From positions 62,001 through 126,000 of the forward strand of contig JAWWNJ010000067.1 in the NCBI GenBank assembly GCA_037176885.1: DNA of 64,000 nt, given 5' to 3'. This document shows positions 52,269 through 64,000 of this stretch, piece after piece. A model generated the notes under the pieces. The model made no database searches and was not told where the DNA came from. It saw only the letters and a list, made by a program, of their open reading frames with translations. Position 1 is the stretch's first letter; each line of letters starts with the position of its first letter. The translations under genes and the position numbers were made by a program. Origin of the DNA: Favolaschia claudopus (taxonomy: Eukaryota; Basidiomycota; Agaricomycetes; Agaricales; Mycenaceae).

Positions 52269-55225
52269 GTGTGTAGTCTCTCTCAGTGTCTCACCCCTCC
52301 ACGTCACCGATTTGACCCGTCGTAGGTCAATGCTTCCTCGTTCTGCATCGACCGAATCAATACCAGGTGCCAGATCATTGCGGTGTGGAGGATTAGATTC
52401 GCAAAGCGATGGTGGTGTACGCGTGGGTCTGGTAACAGGTACCATAAGGCACGAAATGCGGTCTAATACGCTACGGGGTGGGTCAATGGCATACGACGGT
52501 ACGTCTCAATTGAATAATCTGACTCTCAGACTCGTAGCTGATCTTTCGTCGCCGTTCGTAGCTTCGACCCGGTTTTTCGGGCTCTAGATCGTCGTCGATT
52601 CCGTCTCTGGCTGGCCTTCGTCCTCAATATACACCCGTTCTCGTCTGTCGACCTCGACCGGGCGTATGCCTCGTCCTGTTCCCCTCGTCGGTCCCAGGCA
52701 CGCAGGGCCCTTTCGCGCTATCGAAGAGAATCTTCGTACATACATCCCTCCGCTCGCTCTCACCCCACCAGCTGCAGTCGGTCTCTTTTTCCTCACCACT
52801 GCGTAGTACGGCAGCCCCAACGTGCGCCTACGCTGCTCGTGAATCATTACCGACCTTCGTCCCCCCGCTCCATCATTCTGAATTCCTTCCCACTCAAGCG
52901 TACATCTTCGTCGACCGCCGCTGCGTCTGCTCCGTGTCACCATGAGTCGAGATTGCTTGGCCCGTTGTCATACCGTTGGCGTCCTCTTCCATAGCTTCCA
53001 CAGCCCGTAGGCTTCGATTCTGAGGAAGAAGAAAAAACGGTGGAGCTGACACCATTCGTTCCTCGCTGCGCGTTGCCTTCGCCGCTCGTAGCCCGGGCCT
53101 GCGAGATTGATGCGTTAGGAGTGCTCGGGGGAGGCATGTGTAGTCCGTACGGCGGCCGGGTGGTAGAAGGTCGGAGCTGGGGCGGGGGGGAGCAGATGAT
53201 GCAGGAGATGGATCGATACCGAGACAGCACAAGGAACCTACCTCCATCATCTCAGCTCACCCTCCGCCTCGATGTATGCTAGCTTCTCCCTCCCGTTTCC
53301 GTTTCCCACCCCGGCCTCGGGAGGAAGAGGAGGGGTGTGTTGTGGGCAAGTCGGTATCGTGCTCGCCGAGCCGGAACACATTCTCTCCATGGGAGTGCGT
53401 GCATCCTTCCTTGCTCTGCGGGTGCGGACGACGTGCCGGGCGCGCGCAACGCGCATCGTGCTCCGGCCGTGTGGAGTAGATTCCGACACGTTGCTTTTGT
53501 CGTGCTTGGTCGAATCTGCCCAGCAGCACCAGCACGATCTTCTCCCCATTTCCTGGAATCAACGTTCTCGGCGCCGCCGCCATCGATCGCCGTACCCTCC
53601 CCGTTGCTTGTGCCCAGCCACGAAGTCGTGGATGCGTTCCGGTGCACTCAATCATTCTTCAAGTCGACTGAGCATGTCTCGCGAGTCAGCAAATCACTTC
53701 CCCCTCATTCCCTCTCCACTCTGCCAGCACGGTCTCCCTTGGCCGGCAGTATCGATGTGGGTACATCCTCCGCTGCTCTAACTGCCTCCCTCAACGTCTG
53801 AGCTGCGTTTGTTCGCATACTCGTCGAGGACGCCTCCGCCTCGGTGCACCTCCAGTCCCGACCGATTTGTTCCAGACTCTCTCAACAGCGTCTCTCTCGT
53901 TTGGAGGTGCGGGTGCGTGCACCGCTTACGCTGCTTATACTCCGACGTCGACGTCGTGCGTGTGGCCGTCTCCTTCCCCATCGACGATGCCTCTGTCACC
54001 ACTGCCGACCAAATTTGATCATTATCCTCTTACCGATGTCCCTCTGACTTGGCGGTGTCGGTGCGCGTAGTGCTCACGCTCCTTGACCTCCGCGCCCTAC
54101 ACCCTACCTGCCTTTGCGCACTCGCTGGCGTTGTCCCCGTCGTCGGCGCGTACGTGCCCAAATGGGGATACTTCCTGATACGGCGTGCATTTTTCTTCCC
54201 AATCTTGCCTGTCGGTATTTCAGTCTCTGACTCGAGCGATACCATTGTATTCCACGAAGCTGCCTCCCACACTATCTCCGAGAATGAATTTTCCTAATAG
54301 GTCATCTTTTCCCCGATAGGGGCTGTTAATGTATAGTGTAGAAGCAACGTTATACATACGTCTCCGCAAGTTTGCAGATTCATTCGGAGTGCTGTTTCTG
54401 ACGTTCACGAGCGCCCCCTCGTTTCAAGGTGGTCCTGTACTGGTGAAAATATTTGCCTTTGAAGCTGCTCACGACCCTTTCACATGAAAAAAAATTGCGG
54501 GTCGATAATTCGGACGGAATCATGGGACATCTGACTTGGGAATCATAATCTTGGGTACCTCAATTTTTCCCTATTTTTCCTCAATCTTGTTGGTAGGGAT
54601 GTCACAAGAATCACACAGGCCGGTACGATCAAGTCACGATGATGCGATCAGCACTCTCCCTCCACCTTTCCTTCACCACCTCGATGCGCTGTGCGGACGA
54701 GATGGCAGCATACTCGCGGCTACCCCACTATCCATGTAGTAAATACTTTCCTCGTCGATGGCGGCTTCGTCTCTCGTTTTCAACTTTCCATTCTCTGCCT
54801 CACACTTCACTGAGTTCACTTAAGGCCTCACTCCTCCGAGTCACTCTTAACTTCAAAAGGTCTACGTTGATCTTCTGCACTACTTGTCAGTAATTAGTCG
54901 TCAACGGACGCACTGTCTCTCGTCCTAGCTCGAGAACATCTTGTGCTACCAAGGCATCCCTTCACGCCCATCACGTATCCATCCTCTTCCCGCTTTGGTA
55001 TCAACGTTCTGTCCTGCCATCTCCTCACCGGCAAGATCACGCGTTTCAGTGATTGTTTTTAGGTTAGTCCAAGTCTGATCTGTCCCTAACTGCTACCTGC
55101 AGGACGTGCGCTGCACATCTCCAGGAAACAAGATGCGGGACCGGAATTTTGATTGATTGAGGGCTATTGTCGTTTGACTACTAATAGCGCAAACAGCGCT
55201 CACGCGCGTCTTGCCACCGCCCTTA
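52269..55225. other. No gene seen
   Basis: Several overlapping frames are open on both strands between 52580 and 54300, but their translations have no conserved pattern and no consistent splice sites. The DNA is C/T-rich on the plus strand in parts (53270-54120). Promoter elements of the downstream kinase gene may lie at the right end. Confidence 0.35.
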
Positions 55226-58101
55226 ATGCCCGTCGACGTGGTTTCTGCCCTCACCACGGCTTTCTCCCTCGCAGAATTCATACGCTCAACCATACAATCG
55301 ATCGAAACTAGCAAGGAGCAGCTACAGCTTCTGTCTGTATCCGCGGACGCAATTTTAACGACCCTCAACAAGGAATTCGCTGAAGCACGACTGCTCCCCG
55401 ATAAATGTGCCGATTCTCTGGTTGAACTGGAGATGTAAGTCTCCCGCAGTAAATTCAAGGCCAAGTGTTTCTCATACCCGATCTATGCGCAGGTTGCTTC
55501 AAGAAATACTTCGTTTCGTGGAGAGCGAGAAAGAAGCTGGGTTTATGAAAATCTTGTTGATGAAAGACGTCCGCATGAATAAAATGGATGCTTTTCACAA
55601 GCGTATCGAAACATTCGTCAAAATATTCCAGGTCGAGTTGTTTCTCCTGACGTGCAATTAAGTAATTACGTTGACAGAGAAAACAGATCTCATCGCTTGT
55701 CGATGTACGATCTATGCTGGCCGGAAACCAGCAGGCACAGATAAGGGATACAGAGGCTCTGCATGCGTACTTGGCCTCATTAGAGAGAAATAATGCCAAA
55801 CTACTTCGGACGCTGGGTGAGTCGGCTATCTTCTGCCCAAATAAAAATGTTTGCAATTCATCTGGTGCATACAGAAATCAACCAGAATAATACGATTTCG
55901 ATGATGGTCTCGATCCAAAAGCAACTCAATAGCCAAAACGTCGACAGGCTGGAGCAAAGATTCTACACCCACGCGCTTGCGTATCTGACTTCCAGGAGTG
56001 GCGGGAAGGTAGTGAAAGTGGAGGATTGGATGGTTCCCGCATTGGAGGTCGAGTATCATGAAGAAATTGGGGCAGGAGGATTGTGAGTAGCCTTCAACCC
56101 GCACTTCAATATTTATCCTCTGACATCTTCAGTGGAATCGTATACCGAGGGACGTGGAATCGAACAGAAGTTGCTATTAAGATTCTGCAAAATGAAGCGG
56201 GGATTAAACCGCGACCGGCTGTGAGATCCTTTTCATTTTGCATGGAGGTTTGGGGATGCTCAATGATTTATCAAGACCCTGCGCAGCGAAATCGACGTTA
56301 GTGTGCCTTCAGATCGTAATTTGTGTTTAATAATCGAGTTTCTTTCTTGCAGATCTGGTCAACACTTCGGCATCCAAATATTGTTCAATTTCTCGGAGCC
56401 AATACACTGGACGACAAGCCGTTCCTTATCATGCCTTTCATCCCCTACAATGCGAGAGATTTCCTCCGAGAACGACCTGCATTTGATCCATTATACATTG
56501 TTAGTATCCAGTTTCCTTCGCCTCACAATTTTGGCTGATTGGCCCAGTTGCTCGACATTTCCCTCGGATTGGAGTATCTACATCTCCGTAAAATCTGTCA
56601 CGGGGACCTAAAAGGTGTTCGTAGTCTCTTCGTTCCGATTCCCACCGCCGATCTATCTAATTCACGAAATCATCAGCTGAACGTCCTGGTCGAACATTCG
56701 GGACGGGCTTTATTATGTGATTTTGGGCTTGCGCGGCTGAAAGCTGATACGACTTCGCGGACCAGTAACCGGGATTCGCTCCAAATTCAGGGAAGCCGCA
56801 ATTGGATGGCACCGGAATTGTTGAACGGCGCACGTCCGCGACCGCCTTCGGATATCTATGCATTCAGCATGACTTTGTATGAGGCGAGTTGATATTTCCT
56901 TCTAATTGATCGCTTTTAATTGGAGACGATTCAATCATAGTTGTTCACTGACGAGATCCCCCTCTTCACCGTCGGGTATGGTGATTTGGTTGATCTGGTC
57001 GTGCGACGGAATGGACGGCCGGAAAGACCTTATCCAGACGAGGGCCGCCCTGTATCGGACGAAGTCTGGGCGTTGGCTGAATGGTGCTGGGCGGCGGATC
57101 CGCTGGAACGGCCTACAGCGACTCAGCTGCATGACAGCATCAAGGAAATGCTCTCTCGGCCGTCGATGAACCCGTTTCTGGATTCCACCGAAAGTATAGA
57201 AGCTGTCGAGAGATCGGTATCGGATGAGGGCGATTCCCCGTCCGAGTCCGAAGCAGAAACTTCTGAGACATTGGCCTCGAACTCCACCTTGGACATTCAG
57301 ATAGACGCGGCAACAACCTACGATGATCATCTGAACCCTGTTTTTGCGAACCAGAGCTGGGAGCTGGGTAAGAAAGGTCTCTGTCGCTTAGCAGAGCTAC
57401 AGAATACGTTTTTGCTGGACAAGACGAACACTCTCGGCGAAGATTACCCGGATACGATTTGTGCCGAATTGAATCTTGCAGCCACGTATCATCGACTAGG
57501 ACTATTCGATCGTGCGGCGGAGCTGCAACTCAACGCCGTTGAGAGGCGGAAGAACAGTCTGGGTCCATTGAATTCCGATACGCTCGACGCCATGTGCAAT
57601 CTTGCAGCCACCTATCGCAGTCTTGGTCGACTGGAAGAGGCATTGACAATCGGGCAACACGTTTTGCATGGTCGGATCGAGGTATTTGGTGAGATGAACC
57701 TGAAAACCATGAGCGCGTTGCATGGCGTTGGGTTAACATATTTTGGTTTGAAACGGTATGAGGAGGCCGAGACGGTGCAGTTGGGTATTCTCACCGAGCG
57801 GAAGAGGTTGTTGGGGAAGAGGCATAACGAGACGTTGATAGCGATGGAATGCTTGGCTTTGACGTGCAATGAGCTCGGGCAAGTTGAAAGAGCGGCAACG
57901 CTTGCGCAAAAGATTATTGTTGGGAGGAGGAGAGTTTTAGGGAAGGATCACCCGCATACTATGGCGTCGGTGGAGATGTTGGCGCCGTTGCAGGTAAGAC
58001 TTTCATAAGTTCCTGGACCTCACTGATAATTGGGTGTATTGTAGCAATCGGACTTTGGGTCTTCGAAGAGGTCTTTAATATGTTTTAGTTCAACACGGTG
58101 A
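55226..58101 (+). CDS. MLKL-like helical domain + TKL-like kinase + TPR protein
   Basis: I model eleven exons: 55226-55434, 55493-55631, 55678-55816, 55875-56082, 56133-56220, 56276-56296 (21 bases), 56353-56499, 56548-56616, 56677-56883, 56941-57993 and 58045-58101. They sum to 2337 bases (778 residues). Residues 1 to about 180 are helices (VSALTTAFSLAEFIRSTIQS, ILTTLNKEFAEARLLPDKC) like the four-helix N-terminus of MLKL and Cbl-type adaptors common in mushrooms. The kinase domain has GAGGFGIVYRG, Lys 248 (VAIK), a Glu in SEID, HGDLKGLN (Asp 337) and DFG (355-357), so it should be catalytic. From about residue 450 there are tetratricopeptide-type repeats (AATYHRLGLFDRAAELQLNA, AATYRSLGRLEEALTIGQHV). 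The exon 9/10 intron appears to start with GC. Such architectures are associated with cell-death or recognition signalling; that role is inferred. Confidence 0.8.
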
Positions 58102-59926
58102 ATACAGCAGTCGACGAACCTAGACCAGGCCTTTGCGGTCGAGGTTCTGAATTGATGTCCGCGAGTTGGAGCCTGGGTGCTCGTTTGGAGCAGAGACGTG
58201 CCCGTTAACGCAAGGTGTGATGACGCAAGAACGACGACCAGTAAATTCAATCAGCGAGTGCGAAATCAGAATCCAAAGTTGCAGACGGGTCCGGCGGGAC
58301 TCGGAGGGAGTAGAAGCAGAAAAAATCAGCTAAGTAATATCGGCCAAAAACAGCCGACGAATCGGTATACAGACAGATGCCTTATGCGAGGTAAACGAAG
58401 TCGGAAGAGGAGACAGGGCAGCACAGACAGCTTGAGAACAGAGGACAAACTGAGGACATGAAAGTTGGAGCTAAGAGGGTCGCGTTTCGGCGTTCGCAAC
58501 ACCGCCACTGATGCCAACGCGTCTGATCACCGACGGCTCATTTCCGCTTCCCTCCATCTCATCGTCTCTCCCCCGTCTGTATCGCGCAGTCAACGTAGCT
58601 AGCTCCCTCCTCTCATCACTCCTTGCTGTTGAACCCTCCCGACTCCGCACTTTCTCCACCGCTACGTACCAACTGGCTCTAAAACACCATGCAAGAACGC
58701 GGCCTCAGCGACCGCCGACGATTACTCGCCTTCTAGCACGCCCCAATCCTCGGACCACCGCTATGAAGACTTCACCCCCGCTCGTACGTACTCGAAGACC
58801 ACGCCGGCCCTGAGCATTGGATACCTGCGCGCAGTGAAACGTGGACGCCCAACGTAGATCGCGTGGATGGCGTTAATTTGGAAGGGCGGATCGAGCGGAG
58901 CCTTGTGAGTTTCGCATTCGCCATTGGCTTCGCTATCGTTTTTTTCCCCATTCTTCGGCGTCGTTGTTCGTTTCGTTACGGTGAATGATCCCGTCGGTTT
59001 CGTCATCAACTACCCATTCGAGATGCCCTCTCTCTCGCACGGCGCTCCCACCTCATACATCCCCTCTGCTTCGCTTCCGTTATCCACCTTGCCATTCGGC
59101 ATCTCCCTTCTCACTCCGCTGCACGTTCCACCTTTCCTACCCAATTCTCTTTATACATCACTCCCCAACTCACTCCATTCTCCGTTTGCTGCCCTTCCGC
59201 ATCCACGCCTCTCCATCCTCTCACTCATTCCCAACTTTCACCTTCCCTCGTCTCTCCCCCTTGCCCATCCTTCTCTTTTCACCCTTTTCCTTTTACACTA
59301 TTTCTTTCGCTCGCCAACTCATTTACTAACCACCCTTCTCACAGTCATCGCCCCGGCCGTCATCCGAGCCTACCCCCTCCGCCTCGGACGAACGAACCCT
59401 CGCGTCCCTCATGCGCTGATGGCACGCTGCAGACCGTGATGGAGGGAAACATCGTGATGGGTTTCTTGTGAGTAATTTCAGTGTAATTTCTTCTCCCTGC
59501 CTTTCTGTCTATTTCTTGTTTTCCTTTATTGCCTTTCTTTCTTTCCTCTGATGGGTTTCCTTGCTTTTGCGGTCGATTCGTCGATTCGCGTACATTCCAT
59601 GCCGTCATTCGTCATCTCCTTCCCTGCTCCCCTTGCCCTCTTCTTCCCGCCTCTAGCCTCCTCCTCCTCTTCGCCCCTTCTTCCTTGTCGCCCTCTCCTC
59701 CGCTTTCCTTCTCTCCTTCCCACCCCACCCCCTCCCCTTCCGCACCTCTTGCCCCTTCCTCCTCTCCTCCCTTTCGCCCTCCTCTCCCTCCTCTCCTTCG
59801 ACCCCTACTCCTACTCCCTACCCTTGCCCTACTCTCCGCTCTCCCTTCGACAAACCCGCTGACTGCCTTCTTATGAAATAGACCAGAAACGACGTCGCGC
59901 ACATCCTGAGGGCGGAGCTGGCATAC
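58102..59926. other. No gene seen; long polypyrimidine tract
   Basis: From about 59600 to 59860 the plus strand is almost entirely C and T. From 59040 to 59300 it is similar but weaker. Frames open on both strands here are Ser/Pro/Leu- or Gly/Glu/Arg-rich, as translated simple sequence would be. Confidence 0.45.
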
Positions 59927-60029
59927 TTAGGGTGCTGATCCCGTGTGTGGTCGTTTCTTTCGTTTCTTCTGTTTCGTGAGGGCGAGACACGGGCTGGTGG
60001 ACCGGAGGAAGAGTGTGTTTGGGGAGGAG

Positions 60030-61250
60030 AGGCGGGGAGGCGGGTGGTAGATGATCGCGAGACCCGACTCGGTGGAGTGGGTGTGGTACAGGAGGGCGCG
60101 TGAAGAGACGGGGCGTCGAAGTGGGGAGGTGCGGGGGTTAGGCGTAAAGGCGATCATGAGGACGAGAACGTGAATGTGGCCTCGGAGCGGTGTCGTCCGT
60201 CTTCCGGTCGTCTGTGCGCAGTGGTTGTGGTGGGTAGATGCCGATGCTGCCCTCAATGGTGATGGGGGCAGCGGGAACGAACGAGCGGCTGAGGAGGCGG
60301 GCGAGAAGGGATGAGGAGGTGTTTTGAGTTGGATGAGGAGGGGTCGAAGGCGGGGTGGGGCGTCGTCTGCGCGGGGGGTGGTGGTGGGAGGACCAGCCAT
60401 ACAAGTGGCGGGATGCTGATGCGGCGTCGTCTGTGTGGGGTGCTGATGGGGGAGGAGAAGCGTAGCAGCCGACGTAGATGTCGATGATGACGATGGTGTT
60501 CGCCCGCGCCCGCAGGTGGAGAGTATTGTGAATGATACCAGCAAGTGGATGAGGTCGAGGAGGGCGTAGTCCGACGACATGACATGGGGCGAGCGGGGGA
60601 GGTATGCCCGCGCGTTCCCGTTGGGCATCGTCTCTGCGCGGGTTGAGGGGAGGTGGATACGCGCGTCCCAGTACGAGGAGGGTGTGAGGACCGATGAGGT
60701 GCATCGGACGTGAGAGGAGGCTGGGTCGGCGCGAAGATGAGACGAGCGCGTCCGCACAACCCTACCTTGATCTCATGCCATCTTCGCATTCGATTTCGAT
60801 GTCGTCTCAGACGAGCGAAGGTGGTGTGCACCATGGGTGATACGAGCGGCGGATGAGGAGGCGTCGAAGGCGGGGATGCGCCGGCGTCCTCTGCGCGGGG
60901 TGCTGGTGGGCGCGAGGCGTCGTACGATGATCCCGCCTCCTCGATGCCGTCTTCGATGGAGATACTCTGGTGGAGCGGGTGAGGGTGGGGCAGTGCGTCC
61001 GCCGCCGTCGTAGTATAGGAGAACGCGGGTGGGGGAGGACGAGAACGTGGCGTGCAGCCGCGTGGAAGGTGCGTGCGCTGAGGGTGAGTGACCAGGAGGA
61101 AGGATGTGGACGAAGAGGCGGTGTCAATGGCGGGGTGGGGCATCGTCGGTGCGGGCTGGTGGTACCGGTGTCGGTCGTCGTGGTGGTAGGAAGGCGGATA
61201 TGTGAGAGCGAGGGGTTCGCGACGTCGTGTACGCGTCCTGGTGACACTTT
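60030..61250. repeat. Degenerate GC-rich tandem array, period about 256 bases
   Basis: A phrase like GAGGxGTCGAAGGCGGGG followed by GGCGTCGTCTGCGCGGGG recurs near 60085, 60341, 60600, 60854 and 61110, at spacings close to 256 or 512 bases. A second phrase, AGGACGAGAACGTG, occurs near 60159 and 61036. The array keeps long frames open on the minus strand (Pro/His/Thr/Arg-rich), which I regard as repeat-driven and not genes. The period is by eye. Confidence 0.5.
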
Positions 61251-61626
61251 GGTGCAGGGATGGGCTTCGTATGCTCAGACTATCGGGAGGAAGACTCCGA
61301 GAGATGACTTTGGGAACCACTGTGGTGCTCCGCTGTACGATAGTTGCAGATATGGCGGATATTGCGTCCCGTCCGTCTCTTTTGGAATAACGCATCATAT
61401 CCGCTTCCCCCACGGCAATGATGAATATATATGTCAATTTCTCCCAATATATCTTGAATCGGTCTCTATTTTTCCTCGTGCAGCGCTCACTTGAAATACC
61501 ACACCCTATCGCCTATGAATCCCATCTCAATTTTACAGAGCTGTCGACTCACTTACCATTCCTGTAAAACATCGTGACATCACGCGACATGTGTGACGCC
61601 TCGCTATCTTTCCTCCACTTGCCACG

Positions 61627-63773
61627 ATGCACCCCGCGCTGCATCTCGATAATCTGAGGCGACTCCCGCCTGCCCTTAGGGTAAAGTTCCCTCTTCAACA
61701 CGCTATATATGTATGATTCTCACCTCTTCCAACTCAGTCCGCAGCCACAGCCGCCATATCAGCTAACATCGATCCTCATCGCGCGGTCGAAAGCATTCGA
61801 TTAGTGCGAGACTATGCAGCCACAACAAAGCCAGAGCACGAACGGGCATTGGTGGTACCAGCTCTGTATCTCATCCTCGATCCATTGAAGATCCCGAACC
61901 TGGATTTGCTCCCAACAAAATCTGCTTCCGACGCACCTTCCTCCGAATCCGACATCTCAATCACAAAGGCAATGTTCGCACTGGAGGGACTCTTTCAACT
62001 TCGATTGCCGAAATCCATGGGCGTCGATCTGTGGTCGCGAATCTTGCCATGGGTACGATTTCTTCATCTGTATAATCATGGCAACCTCTCGCGCGCTGCG
62101 GCAGACACCGAGCCTGGGCTCTTCACGGATTCTCTTCCATTCGCGAGTCAATTCCTTGATCACACCCCGACATTCCATTTCATGGCCTCCACACCGTCGT
62201 TTTGGTTCATGCTCGGCCGAGCATGGCTCTACTCTACGAAAATTACGGATTCAAAGAAACCGTTCTCTGTATTTAACATCATCAATCGTTTCACAACAAT
62301 CAAAGAAGTAGCTGAAACGTTCAACATGGACGAACTTCTGAACGGAGTAGGAGGGACGTTGTCCAGTCTGGCTTGTTTGGTCGTGGAATATCTGGATGCC
62401 CTGATTCTCGAGAGTGACAAGTCAGACAGTGCTTTGCGAGAGGAGCACTACGTCACCTTTGTTGGGGGTGTTGTTGTGTTCCTGAATCTGATTGATCCCG
62501 CTTTGCGCGATCCAGAGTCGATACAGACTTCTCCGAGCAAATTAGGGGAGCAACTTCTTGCACGACCTATTTTGCGTGTGCTTTTTCGACTCTTATTCTC
62601 ATTGACCAAGACTGTCGTGATAGAGACACCGACTGCTCTCCATCACTTGTTTATGCTGCTTTTGGCGCTCCTTATCAGCAAACCCGGATGGACACAGCTT
62701 CCTGCCGCCGTCAAAAGCGGGTTCATTCCGGCGCTCCTTCTCTGTGCTCGCTCCACTTATGCGCATTGTCTAGCAGAGCAGCTTCGATTCTGTTTCCAGA
62801 GGATATTACCGCCCGCTTTGATAAGTCACGCACTACTCTCGGCACTTGACGCTGGGTGGCGGGACATCGAAACTTCCGCAGAGGAGATCACTTTTCAGAG
62901 CCCAGATTTTCGGCGCACGTGGACTGAATTTTCCTCACTGGTCAATGAACGACTGCAGGTGTTACATACGTTTGACACTAGTTATACGGCAATGCGCGCT
63001 TGCGACAATCTTGAAGTGAGATGAGTTTTTCTTTTCGCTCCATTACGGGTGACTGATCATCGGTAAGTGTTCCACACTAGATACGAAGAAGAAATTCCGT
63101 CGCTGTTCTGGCTGTCGAAGCTTTTATTACTGTTCCTCCACCTGTCAGCGTGCTGATTGGACAAGAGGCGGTCACCGCAATACTTGCTGCTCTTACGGGA
63201 CCTTGCTTATTGGTATGTTCAGGTTTCTAAATTCTGGCATAACAATTGATTTCAGCAGGGGAACGGAATAATGACGACTTTAGCAGCTGTCAGCGATCGT
63301 TTCTCCGCGCCGTGATCCATCACGACTATCAAAAGGAGAGGACCAATATACATAGCCAACAGGCGACTGTCCTAAGGCAATATCCTCATACCACAACCAT
63401 CACATTGTACGACTATACGAAAGGAGCCGTCCATATCCATGTCAACACTGCCCCACAAAGTCTTGAATCACTCCGACTCGATGGGCCGGAGTGGAAGGAT
63501 ATTGTGTCGCGGGCAGTTGCGAGCGGTGGTCGGATGGGTGTTGATGTGGCTGGTCTTACAGAGAACGGCCCCGGGGGGTCCCGGTGTCTGGTCGTTCCCT
63601 TACGCAGCAATTCAGGTGTTATCACCCACAAGCTTCGGGAGCTAGCTAGCACGCTGAATCCCTCAACATACAACCTCGACGATCAGGCTCGGGATCGCCA
63701 AGCTATGTACATCGTCAAGACCATCTCTCGCATCCATGAAACAAATGATGTACATGTAACCGAAATTCATTGA
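61627..63773 (+). CDS. MYND-type zinc-finger protein
   Basis: I model four exons: 61627-61680, 61738-63015, 63089-63212 and 63256-63773. They sum to 1974 bases (657 residues). The N-terminus (MHPALHLDNLRRLPPALR) and the long helical region (FALEGLFQLRLPKSMGVDLW, YNHGNLSRAAADTE, SYTAMRACDNLE) follow a layout I associate with a large MYND family in Mycena-like mushrooms. The MYND finger begins near residue 447: FRRCSGCRSFYYCSSTCQRA then DWTRGGHRNTCC, with the expected Cys and His ligands. The C-terminal domain reads FLRAVIHHDYQKE, ITLYDYTKGAVHIHV and LVVPLRSNSG. MYND fingers bind proline-rich partners. The acceptor of exon 3 could be three bases later. The gene looks intact. Confidence 0.82.
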
Positions 63774-64000
63774 CTAGTTGCGTTCATTACTTGACATCCG
63801 TACATCGACTGAACTGATTTCATTGGTTCGCAGATTTGGACATGTGCGTGAAAGAATCCACGACGAGCAGCGTTCATCTATAGAGCTATTGTGTTATCTC
63901 GAAATTTCGCTATTCATCTGTGTTGAAAACATTTACCAGAGGTTCAATATTCACGTACTCGAAGTTTTGACCGATACTGGCCGGCGTGCATGCCCCCGAT
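63774..64000. other. 3' flank of the MYND gene to the window edge
   Basis: No frame or signal is evident in the last 227 bases. Confidence 0.4.

Noticed and set aside
52580..54300. Several 100-170 codon frames on both strands
   Set aside because: All strands and frames are similarly open, no splice pattern links them, and no domain is visible.
60253..61437. Minus-strand open frames of up to 394 codons
   Set aside because: They coincide with the degenerate tandem array and consist of Pro/His/Thr/Arg runs without any domain pattern; openness is explained by the repeat.

Overview
The window looks like nuclear DNA of an agaricomycete mushroom (Basidiomycota), possibly from the Mycena group. The evidence is genes with many 45-70 base GT-AG introns, KDZ-family transposases with CxC2 cysteine clusters, a basidiomycete-type TET/JBP dioxygenase, and a MYND-finger protein of a type I associate with Mycena-like genomes. 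The taxon is inferred. I found no bacterial operons, rRNA, tRNA or CRISPR arrays.

The centre of the window (6522-38076) reads as one large DNA transposon, 'element A' (31.6 kb). A second, 13.5 kb transposon, 'element B' (21855-35334), has inserted into the transposase gene of A. Each is flanked by a perfect 7-base duplication (CATTCGT for A, GGAAAAG for B). Each begins CA and ends TG, and each carries a 10-base, palindrome-type motif starting exactly 19 bases from both tips (TGATATATCA in A, TTTGCAAA-type in B). Removing B plus one GGAAAAG joins the two halves of the A transposase in frame with ten consistent exons (1100 residues).

The two elements are built alike. The KDZ transposase lies at one end, reading towards that tip. 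A gene of an unnamed family with a homeodomain-like WF motif lies at the other end, reading towards its tip. Between them are cargo genes with shared themes: RNase H1 N-terminal-like proteins and short, strongly basic 'ARQR/KARA' proteins. Element A also holds a truncated copy of the WF family, an F-box/LRR-like gene and an unrecognised charged protein. Element B also holds a TET/JBP 2-oxoglutarate dioxygenase with all expected metal and cosubstrate residues, and a small helical protein. Both transposases look dead: A is split by B, and B has an in-frame TAG. One cargo gene in B is frameshifted by an exact 134-base tandem duplication.

Outside element A the DNA is largely a graveyard. On the left (1-6514) are unrecognised open frames and a broken SAT domain of a polyketide synthase. 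On the right are a broken fatty-acid dioxygenase (Ppo) gene, a decayed Laa1/HEATR5 relic, a NACHT-type relic and several repeat clusters. Intact-looking host genes are a small coiled-coil protein (49010-49657), a protein with an MLKL-like helical N-terminus, a kinase domain and TPRs (55226-58101), and the MYND protein (61627-63773).

Gene models were made by eye from splice sites and reading frames. For most multi-exon models I checked that exon lengths sum to whole codons.
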